Shown here: positions 1-11,862 of the stretch, one piece after another
Layout: each line of letters begins with the position of its first letter
How positions within the stretch are numbered: the stretch's first letter is position 1
DNA from: Caenorhabditis elegans
Taxonomy: Eukaryota; Nematoda; Chromadorea; Rhabditida; Rhabditidae
DNA length: 64,000 nt
Direction: 5' to 3'
Assembly: GCF_000002985.6 (NCBI RefSeq)
Contig: NC_003284.9
Location: forward strand, 11,718,001 to 11,782,000
Translations under genes and position numbers: made by a program
Notes under the pieces: model-generated
The model's database searches: none
What the model was told of the DNA's origin: nothing
Seen by the model: only the letters and a program-made list of their open reading frames with translations

Positions 1-3000
1 AAAAAGCACAACATATGAAACTAAAAATCGAAGCGGATGTTGGAAAAAAACAACGTTTTCATTAATAATTAATAATGTCAAAAATAAATTTTCGTTATAT
101 TTTAAAAAGTGATACACCCCCGAAAAGTCTCGTAATTTTTCATTAACCAATACTCTTCTCCCTTTTCCCATCCCAATCGAATATTTATTACAAGGAACGG
201 GGGAAACGCCTATACGCCCCCCGAAATACCCAAGGAATTTGTTTGAATTTCTTGGTAAACGTTAGATGGTTTAGGGGTTGTGTGAGTCACAAGGCCTTTT
301 CAATTTAGGCGATCAAAAACTAGATTCTTATTAGGCGCTATCATTCACAAAATTTTGACGGCGATTGAAGATATTTGATATAGTGTTGAAAGTGAAATGT
401 TCAGGTACTTTTGCTTGAATTCCAAAAAAATGATAAATTGTAGGAACGGGTGTTTAGACAAACGGCGTTAATGTTATGATTTATTATGATACCAAATTGA
501 CAAATATTAGCAAAATCAGACTTAAAAATAAATATCTTCTATCACAATAGAACCAAGCTCAACTTAACTCAGTAACATCACACGAACTTCAAGAGATTTT
601 CCTTACTGTAATACATATTTCATTCTTCCAAAATGGTTACGATATAATATAACATTACAAGAACATTCAATAAGAGAAAATATTAATCAACTCCGAAGTA
701 TCATTGCAAAGATGTTTCAAAAACAATAATGGGTCAAATCAACTTAGAGATTTTTTCACAGTTTTCACGCGTTGACTTCAAAATAAATTCTTGTGCAAAA
801 AAAAAAGAAAAACTTGAGAAAAATGAATGCAGGAAGAAATAGAAGTGTAAGGACAAACAAATCAGTAGGAGGGAAACTAAGAAATAGAGGGAGGAAAGAA
901 AAATGTTTTATTTGGAAGGTAAGGGGATGAAAACTGTGAGCGCCCAAGCCGACTGGCATAAGTGCGTAGGTGATTCTTTTTGCCGAGTGGAGCAAACATG
1001 AAACAACTTTTTGTCTCTATCTATTTTCTTTTTTCTCTGCTCCCCTTCTTACAGGTATTTCTCTTTCCCTCTCCCATTGCGCAGTTTTTGTCTCCTGAGC
1101 CAATCAACTCAAATGCACTAAAGAGCATAGTTACGAGAAGAAAAATGTGTGTTTGTACCACGGTGGCCACGCGGGGATTATCTAATTTCTTACATGCACA
1201 AGGACTAGGTGTTTGTGTAGTTGGTTACCAACTTGTAAGAAATTGAAAGTTGATAAAAATAAATTGCCCTAAGGTTTATAGCAATATTTAGAAACAAGTA
1301 AGAACGTAAACCAAGTAAAAAATCATCCGCAAAAATCTAAACTCGACATTTAATGGCAGATGTATGTGAACTTTGATAGGAACTTCAAGAAACTGAAAAA
1401 ATTAAACAAAAAAGATGTCACTTTTTGGATGGTTCCAGTCGTTTTTTCCACAATTTAAAAAAATTTCTGAGCTGCCCGATGTAGTTGAATTTCATATTTA
1501 TTTGATAGTCTTTTATGCAGCTGGGCCTCCCTTTTTGAAAGAAGTTTAAAACTATCAGTTAAAGTTAATATGTAATAGAATTCTGACATGTTCCTTTGTT
1601 TTTGGACAAAGGCCAGTATTGTGTAAAAGTAACTAATTGGACTCGTCGTGGCCTGAATTAAAAACTAATTGAAACTAGTTCTGTTTGTGAACTATACTTC
1701 CGTTTTTTGTTTGTTCAAAATTTAAAAATTCATCCATTGTCGATCATGATACTGTGAAATAATAAAATAGGTAGAATAATCGAATTTGAGATAGGTGTGA
1801 AGTCACGAATTTTCTTATTTTGTGAAACAAAAATTTCCTCTATTAGTCCTGCATGCAAAACTATTTTCAATTTGTTCGCAGGAGAGAAACTTTTAAGTTA
1901 TTAGAGACTGCCAGGCTATGTTTGAATGTCCCATTATTCGAAAAAAGTTCATATTCTAAAACATGAAAAAAATCATTAAACTTTACCGTTTTTGCCAATG
2001 CGCATGCTTACAATTAAATTTATGCGGTATTAACATGAAAGTCATACATTGAAAACACAAACATTATTACCATCTATGAAAACGACAAAACTAAAAGTGG
2101 AACAAATAGTTTTCAAAATGATTTGATTTGGAACCGAGGTCGATGGTTAATGGTTTTGCCAGCCCTTCCATCACTTCCATCCGTCTCTCACCACAATATG
2201 TCGAGGACACGTTGAGTTAATGAAAAAAGCGCCGAGAACCAGTCCTGCGTGAGGGGGTATGGCGCCGTGAAAAAACAATAGCCATTTGTAAATGGCTGAT
2301 GATCAAAACGGGGACAGAAATGGCAGTGAAATGAAAATTTCTTTTCGTTGTTTCAAATGGTGGACAAGGTCGGCGCCGTAAATTATATGTTTTTTGTTTG
2401 TCTCTGTTGATAAGCTGATTGTAATATGTACACATATATCAATCTAGCGCCAAGGCTGTTTATTAACTGAAAGTGAAGCGCGAAGAGTTGTTTTAAAGCT
2501 GAGTCAATCGAGAAAAAAACTAATGTTAAAACAAAGTGAGGATCAATCGTGGAATATCAGTTTTAAAATCATGATATTATTTATTTCAGAATTCTTTAGT
2601 TAAAAACCAGGTTAAAAATACTGATACTTGTGTATTTCACGTCCTCATTTCGATGATGGTTTTTCACACATAAATTATCATTTACCGCGGCCGAACGTTA
2701 AAAAGACTTCTCTCTAAAAAATTATATTTATTATTTTTTAACGTGAAATGGTGATAAGTTTCGTTCTCATTTTTGAGGTTAATCACTTTTTTTTCAATTT
2801 TCTTTTTGATCTGTTTATATAATAATGTAGAAAAGATAGGAAGTTCCAAAACATCTCTGGAACAAAAAAATTTTCTAAAGAATCCCAATGAAACGTTCAA
2901 GAAATAATGAGACGGAGAAAAATAATTCTGAGAAGTAGAAAGTGTACTTGTAGCATCGAGAAAATGATTGAAATTTTTTTTAATGAATGAAAAACGTAAT

Positions 3001-3972
3001 CAAACTCGTCAAAACAATTATTGAAAAAGATCACTGTGCTCAAGTAAAAAAGTCATTTTGAAAATGAGGGCATGTAATACACAAGTACCACAATACCCAA
3101 ACAGTTAAACCGTGTTTTTTGTGTTTTATTTATATTATCATGTTTCATTAATAAGTATTGTAGTTTATAATAATTTGACGCGGACCAAACTTGTCAAACT
3201 GTTGAATTTTGGTTAACATTTGGTAGAACCGTAATTTTAAGAAGTAAAGCTCATTTTGGTCATTTTCAAACACACTAAAACAAATGTCACTTTGTTTTCA
3301 ATGTATTATATTAGTGTTGCTTTTACTTTTGAATACGCAAAATAGAAACTATCGCACCAATTTCAAAAGACCAAGGCGCTGCACTAACAGAGAATATACG
3401 GTAGATAAATTTTTGAAATGTTTTCAAACAAAATAATTCAATCATTGCAGATTATTTGAAAGGGGACCAAGGTTTGTAGATTTTATTTGACAGCCTGGTT
3501 CGCAACAACAGAATTTCATAATGAAATTTCTCAGAATATGTATTTTTAGAAATTTTGAGGAAAAACGTACAGAATTAGGCTTAAACCTAAATATTTTCTA
3601 ACTGATGATTAAAACAATTCACCTGTTCATCATTTTTATTTGACTATTCATTTGACAAAATTTCACCAAGTATCATCGTCGAACTTCATTTACTTTTTTT
3701 GGAAACTGGGTTTCCATTTTTATACAAGTTGAACTATTTATTAATTGTATGATTATCACAGTGTAAGTAGAAAGAATGAGCAAAAGCAAGGACACCAATA
3801 ACAAATAAATTAGCAACTAATATTGTTTAAAATAAAATAGTGAACATAATAGGAACCCGTTCTAAAGAGCCTGTCTTAATTTGAAGTAAGTGTAACAAAA
3901 TCTGTGTTAACAAATAAAAAGATCGATTTGTAATAATGGTACAGAGAAAAAGATGAAAAAATAGGGCTGAAT
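1..3972. other. AT-rich intergenic stretch, no gene seen
   Basis: Short open frames occur on both strands (for example 980-1246 plus, 2217-2435 minus, 2682-2900 minus), but none has a recognisable domain, good codon choice or a splice chain. The only structured piece is a MITE-like end near 3372-3414. A short inverted repeat (AGCCATTT/AAATGGCT) sits at about 2280-2299. Confidence 0.5.
3372..3414 (+). repeat. Solo end of the TACCGTAT-type MITE
   Basis: The text GAGAATATACGGTA preceded by a GGCGCTGCACTAACA stretch closely resembles the right end of the complete element at 18482-18919. No matching left end is visible nearby, so this looks like a deleted or solo terminus. Confidence 0.5.
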
Positions 3973-5771
3973 TTAAAATACATCTAAACCTAAGACTACA
4001 AAAACAACAAAGAATGAAATAGTTAAAGATTGAAGTAAAGCAGAGTTGCAGAAATCTCTCTCGTTACAAACACACATCAACTCAGCGCCACCTTCTTCAA
4101 GCGGTCGACGTGTGCATTTTCCAACCTGAAGTTAATCGCATTAGGATAATTTTTTTTTAAGATGTAGTATCGGAGCTTGTTCAAAGCCCATCCAATGGTT
4201 CAAAGAAACCAATCATAGTAAAAGTTTAGAAATGTACTTTTTGAAAGTAAAATATTCGGTGACTAATTGTTCGACTTTTGGAAGCAAACAGAAAATTTGT
4301 TCTATGATTGAATCTTTGTCATTTTTGTATTCAAAAATTAATAGATTCAAATTCATAACGATGATCGAAATTTCTACTGGCGTTCAATTGTTTATTAATA
4401 ATTTGGCTTTTTCTCAAAACAATTCAAGCAACTTCAAACATTATAGAGTATCTAGTTAACATATTCAAACAATTTGACTTCGAAGAAAATATCATTGACG
4501 GCACTCTACGCCACTCCACTCTCCATTAGTAAACTCACTTCAGTTTGGGCATCAGCTGCGTTCATGCACCCTTTTTTCACAATTCCATCGACTGTCGTAT
4601 CATCTGAAAATAAAAAAATGTTGAAAAGAATTTTTATTTCCACAATCATACCGGGTGTGTGCATTTTGTAGCAATATTTTCCTTGACAAGAACTGAAGCT
4701 GTTCCCAATTTCCTTATTACATCTGACCATCCCATCTGAAAAAAGTTATAAACTGAAACATTGTTAACACTAATGGGATTATGGGATACTATCATATTCA
4801 TGAAAAGTTTAAAAAGTTTTTGTGTTTTGCATCCGTTTTTAAACACCGAAATACGTTTTTCTCAACAAAAAAAAACCATACTATGCAAAACAGAGACACA
4901 ATTAGCATTTTTTATTTTTTTTAAATGGAATCTTTTGTTTTTCAGATTGTCTTTCAAAATTGTTGATACGTTTTGGATTAAATAAATTAATCTCAAGACA
5001 AAGTAAATTTACTTGTGTGTTCCTGATAGTTTTAACAACAAGCTTTGAAAATTCATGGATTATAATGGAACGATTACAGCAAATTTGAATTATTCTTATC
5101 ATTCGTAAACTTTTAAACTTTTTTTTTAGAATTTTGCCCAATATATTTCCAATGGATCCTGGTATGCATGATGGATAATGAGTTAATACTTATTATAACA
5201 CTCTTTTTATGTTTAGATTTTTTCGTGGTTCAGCTACTACTGAAGTACAAAAAATCGTTTTTAAAAATTACATTCGGATGTCAAAATTGAGACACACAGT
5301 TTTATATAATGTCACAAATGCATCTTTTTTATTTTAATTATTTTTTGCCCAATGCATACAATTCATCATTTGATTACTGTTGTTAAAACTTTAAAAATGT
5401 TTAATACTTTTTTTATTGTCCCACTCGTTACGATTTTTTTATTTTACTTGTAAGTTTCTCAATAGGTAGAAAAATGCATTCCTCATTAGTACCACCAAGC
5501 ACTGTACGGCACGGTTAAAGTTACGAAATTTCCTTTGAGTGTTTGATAGCAATTTTGCAACAGTAAACGCAGTGGGTGGTAAATAAATCTCAAGGTACTC
5601 TGTGAAGAAATCTAATTTTTGCGTAGGATGCACGGTTCTGGCTTTTCTTTGTCATGGTTCTCTTGTTGTTTCGAACAAATAAAACTCACTGTTTCGCTGT
5701 CGGGACGATTGTGCATTGGCGAGAAAACTGACAGTCGTGAGCAGCAGAAAGCATCTCCAGATTGAAGCCAT
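3973..5771 (-). CDS. Secreted three-finger (Ly6/activin-receptor-like) protein, probably GPI-anchored
   Basis: Four exons join in phase: 5771-5690, 4735-4652, 4603-4539 and 4125-3973, giving 127 residues. Residues 1-21 form a signal peptide (basic/hydrophobic start, cleavage near Asn-Ala-Gln). The mature part has eight cysteines spaced as in three-finger domains and ends with the family hallmark Cys-Val-Cys-x4-Phe-Cys-Asn. A hydrophobic tail of about 17 residues follows immediately and stops, as in a GPI-attachment signal or a very short membrane anchor. The start ATG lies about 15 nt behind a TTTTGCAG acceptor, consistent with SL1 trans-splicing. The long first intron (4736-5689) has other open frames that fit worse. 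The family includes cell-surface modulators of ion channels and receptors; the partner here cannot be inferred. I do not recognise the individual gene. Confidence 0.8.
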
Positions 5772-8493
5772 TGTTATATATTGTTGGATCAAACTGCAAA
5801 ATTATCGATGAATCATTCAACTATTTACTCAACATAACGTTGTGTAAAGAATTGACGCGAAATACATTTTAAATGTGAAAACAATAAATTATCGACAACG
5901 TGGCCGCGAAGGTAAAGTTTTCATAACTGATAAAGCACAAAAAGCACATCGAATTAATGAGGCAACAACTAAAAACGAATTCAGTGCAAACAAAATGATG
6001 GAGTAAGGGTTTATCAAGAAAAGGACAAGATGGAAGAAGAGAGGCATCACTGAACATGCGAGGTTTAGAGAAAATGGAAAACCCTTCATCGTCTCCTATT
6101 TGATTCAATTATTGAACAGCATAGAGAAAGGAATGATGAAAACGTAATTAGAAACGAACCGCCTGATAATAAATAAAATGAAAAATGAAATCACTGGAAT
6201 GCAATTTCGCATAGTGGTCGAGAGTCCGGTATCAATGATTTCTGTGAAAAAGCGGTTTACAGAATGTTTGCTGAACATAACCTAGTGTAAAAGAAAAAGC
6301 GTTTTTGGCATGAAAAACAGAAGAAAAAATCATAATATCCACATCTTAAAAGTGTTTCAAAAACATTATAACTCCGTGAAGGTTTTGTAATAAATCTCAA
6401 ATATTTGTTTGACAGTATTTTTTTCAAAAAAAAAGAACTCTGCCATATATGAATGATAAGAACTAAAGCAAGCTTATCACTTCTACATATTAATTCTAAA
6501 ATAAGTTTTTTTAACTTCAAAATATTCAAGCAGTTTGTTAACAGTCATAACACTGAAAAAATTAGGTTACTCAAAAAAATTGGAAAAAATAAAACGTTAG
6601 TAAACTTTTGTTTCTAATATTTCAATTTTTACTTTTTAAAACATCAAAATAGTGTTTTTAAATACTTTCAATTCACAAATGGAAAAAATCGTCAATTGCA
6701 AAATTCCGAATGTAAGTTGAAATTGAAGTGAGTAATAGTTTTAATAGAAAACACAGCATATTGCAAGAAAAATCGAGAAACAGTGGACATTGCATTGACT
6801 GACCTGTACCATGTCGAACCTCTTTCTCAGACTAAGTCTCTGCTATATTTGTATGAGTGGTAGTCTTCCGAAAGCTTATTAGATCGACTGCGCAGGAGGA
6901 CGGGAACCTTTATGTTTGTTCAAAGAGTCACTTAAGAAAAGACTGCAGAAAATGAGGAAAGGTGAGCGAAAATGGAAGAATGATGAGAAATTGAGACGAG
7001 AAGGAGGTCAACTGAGTTCGTATGGTGTATCTTGACAACGAAATTTTAGAGCATTAAAAATCAAAAATGTACTGTGAATATAAAGGTATGTACTGAGAAT
7101 ATCTAATTTACTCAATTAAACATGTAAAAATTGAAACAATTGATGTGCTTACAAGTACCCTAAAATTCAAAGTTAAAATAATACCAAAAATTAGAAGAAA
7201 AACTTTTAAGTAATATTTGAATCATTTCAAATAAAAAGTGTATTGGATGAGAAAAAAAAACTGCAAAAAAAATTGTTGATAACAAAAGTGAGTTAATTGC
7301 AAAACGGGACAAGATGTTTTTTCCAAAACCAGGCAGCAGCAATATATCATCAACAGTTTCTCAACAAAACCGATTCTCAATAATGTTAACTTTTCACTTC
7401 AAACCAACGTCATTTTTATTTCACACTATGAGAAAAGTATGAATCATAAGTATTGTCCAGCAATTGAAAAAGAGAGAAGTATTGCACACTTGAAATTTAT
7501 TGTACAAATAATTTGTAACTTCACTTGACAAAATGATTCCAAAATAATTTGATGTTCAAATCAATAAATGTGTTGTGTTTTCTTTTATATATAGCATTTT
7601 TATCAGTGCAGGCGTAACTTAAAAATGCCTTGACAACGGGAGGTATACACTTTGACAAAGTTGTCAAACATCACCCTTTATTAAACCTAATTCGTCACTC
7701 TTTTCCTCTTGATTCTGGTTGCATAAAGACAAAAAAAGCAGAAAAGGAGCTGCGAAGAGCGAGCCAGAGATAGAGAAAATGAGAAAAGTTGGAAATTGAA
7801 CTTTGCAGACCACACTGACAAAGAAAAGAGGGGGAGAATGCGGGAGGAGAAGAGTGAAAAAAACGGATACTTTGATGAATCGAAAGGCCGGCTTGTGTTG
7901 TGGGTGGCAACCAACTAGTACTATGACTATGCCAACCTCGCCCGTAAAAACACGTTCTCTTTGCACGGAAGTCTTCCGAAAGTTCTCTAAAAGTTTCCAT
8001 GACACAACATTGCCGATTGGGTTTTCAGATGCTAATCCCCAGGGATTGAGTTTGGTCATGAAGAGGAGGACAAAAAAATGACTTTTGGAGGCTTCCGGTC
8101 TGCAACTGTTTAACTTGAATTTCGAAACATACTTCTAAATAGGTAAACATCAAAAATTCTGTCTTCAAAGCAGGACATTTTTTTTGAACGCAAAAAAGTT
8201 ATCAGTGGAACTCGCATACTAAAAAATTTTCCATTGGATATTTCGTTTGAATAAAGTTCAAAATATTTTTAAGAAATTAATTTATTTGAAAAAAAAACAC
8301 TCAGTATGAAAACGAGAAAAGTTAGTTTACAAAGTTAAAAAAAGCAACTTGCTTTAGGATATCGCGGACATTTTCTGTTGTAAATTTATTATTACTTTTG
8401 TGCTAATTTAAGAGACAAAGAAACATTTTTTTTTAATTCTCAAATAGTTAACTCTTGTATGTCCAATCCAATAACGCAATCATTCATAAGAAT
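5772..8493. other. Intergenic stretch with one GC-richer block
   Basis: No gene was resolved. The block 7664-8081 is open on both strands (131 codons minus, 92 codons plus), has higher GC than its surroundings and contains several AG-type acceptors, so an unrecognised exon or a promoter is possible. Minus-strand poly(A) signals for gst-42 (plus-strand TTTATT) lie at 8385-8390. Confidence 0.4.
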
Positions 8494-9796
8494 CTAAGCA
8501 TTGAGTCCGGTATCTGGTTGATTATCAGGATGAGCGGCAATAAAGGCGGGGATATCAGCAAGAGTCTCATTGATACGATTCACTGTTGGGTATGGCGACA
8601 AATCGAGGTTGAATCTGAAATGACGGTTTGATTGCGATCGGAACGATTTGGAAGGGAGGTTATTCTGATGGTTATCTGTGAATCTCTCATGTCTCATCCT
8701 AAACGCTCATCGCTTCCAATTCATGTTTGTTGAATGACTAATACATTTTGTTTGAATCAGGAATCCGATAAAAAGGTTGTTGCCACACAAGTGGATGTTG
8801 TTTTCAATAGGAATGTGTTTTCGTTTAAATCACTTGCTAAGATGATTCAGTAACTGTCTATGAAAAATTGGTCAGTGTTGTTTGAGGGTAACCCAAAAGG
8901 TGTTCAAATTTTCGAGGTTTTGAATACGCAAAATGTCAAACTAATACATTGAAATTCTGGATAGATTACTAAAACATAATAAATTTTCTCAAAAAGTTAT
9001 CTATGTCCAAAATTCCCTGACCCTCCCTATAATCATACCGGTTAGCTGAGTAGATAAGTGGCGGGATGGAGAGATCCGCAATCGTGACGTCATCTCCGAC
9101 AGCATACTTCCCAGAATGTTGCTTTAGAAGAATTTCAAGAGCAGTGAGACCTTCGACAACAAACTGTTTGGCAAACTGAAATTTTAAAAATTGAAAACAT
9201 ACATTGAAGATTCTGAAATTAAACCTGTCCTCCGAATCCTGCTTCTTTTTTATTCAAAAGTTGAAGAACCTTCAAATTGTGAAGAGGTTGAATTCCAGAA
9301 GCAACCTGTAAACCTCAAAACATAATTGTTACAGTTTTTGTAAAACAATAGCAGTATAAAGTTAAGAAAAAAACCAACTAAATACGTAAAACTTACCAAA
9401 AGAGAAATAGCTCTAGCGTGAGCTCTCTTGATTGGATCTTTTGGCAAAAGTGGAACGTCTGGATGCGTTTCTTCCAAATACTCAATAATCGCAAGACTTT
9501 CAGTAATTACTTGACCATCCACAACAAATGTTGGTACTTTTGCAGCTGGGTTGATTTCTTTCAGTTTGCTCTAAATTTTAAAATAATTTAAAGAACCGCT
9601 TGATTTTCTCTTACCTTAGCCTCTTCGGACAGCAAGTCGACAGTTTTGTATTCGTAGTCCACGTTTTTCAAAGCAAGCGCTGAAAATAACATTTTTGCTA
9701 GTTAAAATTGATATAATTAAAATACCAACCGATGCGAACTCTCCATGAGCACGATGATCTCCAATAAGAATACAGAACTGGCTTTTGGTTGGACAT
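8494..9796 (-). CDS. gst-42: Maleylacetoacetate isomerase / zeta-class glutathione S-transferase
   Basis: Six exons join in phase: 9796-9730, 9679-9615, 9570-9397, 9305-9225, 9175-9039 and 8614-8494, giving 214 residues, the usual length for the family. The enzyme isomerises maleylacetoacetate to fumarylacetoacetate in tyrosine breakdown, using glutathione, in the cytosol. The zeta-class signature SSCSWRVR is at residues 14-21, with the catalytic serine in it, within the N-terminal thioredoxin-like domain. The Glu-Ser of the glutathione-binding loop lies in a VITESLAIIEYL segment, and the C-terminal all-helical domain ends in PDTGLNA. The sequence matches what I remember of C. elegans GST-42 (D1053.1). 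The start is the first ATG of the chain. It is divergent from the DOT1 fragment, with about 350 bp between the starts. It appears intact. Confidence 0.95.
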
Positions 9797-10150
9797 GTCT
9801 ACAAGCAGAAAATAATTTTGTAAATTCTCAGAAAGAATAACTGATGATAATGACTAGTTGAAAAATAAACAAAAAGGGTCAAAGACGGAATGATGTCGAA
9901 CTAACTGATAAGATTGGACGGTGTATGTCGACGAAATGGTTTTGTTGTTGTATATTGCAGACGCAGAACACTAGAGATAGTGTAATTGTGCAGACACACG
10001 TGGTCTTCTACTATACATTACCAACATCATATGTAGACCAAGAGAGAAATGCAGATTCAAAAAACATTAGAAGGAATAAGAAGAAGTAGACAAAACTATG
10101 GTAAGCCTTGGGCGATGCCTTGAGAGAACAAGCAGCCCACGACTTTTTTT
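9797..10150. promoter_or_regulatory. Shared upstream region between gst-42 and the DOT1 fragment
   Basis: This 354-bp gap separates two divergent starts. No clear TATA or trans-splice acceptor stands out. It must hold the gst-42 promoter if gene order is as read; whether it also drives the DOT1 fragment is unknown. Confidence 0.4.
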
Positions 10151-10743
10151 ATGAGGCTGCTCCCAACTCTTGCCCAAGCTGTACCCAAGTCATTTTTTCA
10201 AAGACAATATAAAAATACACAGTGCACTTTGATGTGCTTAAATGAAATTGAGAGCATCCAGGAACTATTTTTCAATTTAAACGACGTTGAGACACGTTCA
10301 TTAAAAGCATATCTGGTGGATCGTATTAATGAGATCCAGACCCAAGCCACGGTGATTGTGGTGAACAACGTTCGTTTTTCGCCGGAGCTCAAGTTGGAGC
10401 TGAAAGAGATCTTGTCGAAATGCATTGACGGAACGCGGATCATTTCATCAGAGTCGATTGTTCCACGTCCCCGTTCTCAAAGCTCGACTTCTCGTCGTAT
10501 CGATGGTAAGTTGAAACTAGGTGTTAGGTACATCAAAATACTAATTATATCTTTTTCAGATTTTGTGAAAATCACGGACGAGCGTCTTCTTCATCTTGTG
10601 GAAAACAATACGTCTTGGACTGGTGACAAAGTTCCGTTTTATCTCACTGAGATCAACCGCAATAAGGTAAGTTCGTGAATATGAGAAATATTTGCGGTTA
10701 TGGGTTAAAATCAGAACTAATATTAATTAACTTTTTACAGTGA
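10151..10743 (+). CDS. Truncated DOT1-family (H3K79 methyltransferase) fragment
   Basis: Two exons, 10151-10505 and 10560-10666, join in phase. The third exon opens directly with the stop codon TGA at 10741, giving 154 residues. The second half aligns with the end of the DOT1 catalytic fold: a VIVVNN strand followed by FSPEL (the VNNFAFGPE region of DOT1L), a GTRIISSE strand (GGRIVSSKPF) and SWTGDKVPFYL (SWTGKPVSYYL). The N-terminal part of the fold, including the glycine-rich S-adenosylmethionine motif (DLGSGVGQ in DOT1L), is absent. The piece therefore cannot be a working methyltransferase alone. C. elegans has several DOT-1 paralogues, and this looks like a partial duplicate. A poly(A) signal at 10973-10978 suggests transcription can end normally. 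Upstream exons could exist but I see none. Confidence 0.7.
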
Positions 10744-10972
10744 TCGTCGACGCCCTTTCTTCTTCCCAACTCCTCTCTCATCAACGTGTCTTCGTGCTCG
10801 GGTCAACTTCTGATTTTCCGGTGTATTTTCTATTTAAGATCTCCCCTTCACTCCCTATAGATCTTTCATCTCCTTTGTTTTCCCCTCAGTCTCTTCTCAG
10901 TGCGTCAATGTAGCACGTTTATGATTTAAAAAACCAACTTCTTGCAATCTGTACTATCACTCAAGTTGGTCC

Positions 10973-10978
10973 AATAAA
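10973..10978 (+). terminator. AATAAA poly(A) signal of the DOT1 fragment
   Basis: A perfect AATAAA lies about 230 nt after the stop, behind a pyrimidine-rich 3' UTR. Confidence 0.55.
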
Positions 10979-11097
10979 TTGTTGTTTTTAAATCAACCGT
11001 CCTATTTATAAAACGTTTCAAAATGTCCTTCCATGTTAGTCTGTCCGTTCTCTGCTGTCCTCGCAAGTCTCTGAATCCCTCGTCGTTGTGATCCTAA

Positions 11098-11350
11098 AAT
11101 CCGTCATCGATTTGTCCATTGAGTATTCTCAAAAAAGTTCCCATCAACGACATTTCTATTTCTGACCTGAATCAGTCGAAACGCAAGAGAGGTAAAGATC
11201 AGTCGACTAGGGATTGGGATGAAGCTGGTTCTAAAAACTGGTCTTTTGATAATCTGTCATTTTTCAGTGATCAATCCTATGTCATCCGTCTGGCTGCTTC
11301 AACAATGTCTACGCTGTAACTTCACAGTATACAACAAACTCTTGAAAAAA
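11098..11350 (+). pseudogene. Possible orphan exon pair (gene fragment)
   Basis: An open block from 11098 ends at a good donor (AGAG|GTAAAG, exon end 11192). A block starting behind ATTTTTCAG at 11269 continues in the same frame to another donor (AAAAA|GTATGT) at about 11350. The joined peptide reads ...DLNQSKRKRV then NPMSSVWLLQQCLRC, which looks like protein, but no start, no downstream exon and no family are evident. It could be a remnant of the duplication that brought the DOT1 fragment, or chance. Confidence 0.3.
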
Positions 11351-11862
11351 GTATGTTCCATTAGGTTATTCATTAGTTGGTATTGAGCTTTTCTTCTAAT
11401 TGGACTGTAAAGTAATATGCAAAAAGTGATTAATGGATTTTTTTAGTCTTGTAAAATATTAATACAGTGAACTACCGCGCAAAATTTTACACATTTCAAG
11501 CATCGAAATGCTATTTTCAAATTGTTTTTGAATCCCTCTTTTAGTTAAGATTTCATCCAAAAATGTAATAGTGGAGAAAATGTTTATTTACAAATTATTT
11601 ATTCCAATCTCAAAAATTAATAAAACACAAATACACAAACTACTGTTATAAAATCCAATTATCATCAATATCACAAGTTCACTGGAAACATACATTTCAA
11701 AATTACCGGGAGGTTCGGGGAGCTGACTAGAACTGAAAAGTTCACCAAGAAAAGAAACATTAAAATTTAAGTACAGTTGTGTTTCAGTAATTTTTCCATA
11801 ATACGAAACAATGCATTATCTATTCCCATTTGAGATCAAACGACATTCCATATTTCCTCACA

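Noticed and set aside
5439-5633. Open frame between the first two exons of the three-finger gene that could be spliced in frame.
   Set aside because: It would need a purine-rich non-consensus acceptor, lacks cysteines, and skipping it joins exons 1 and 2 in exact phase.
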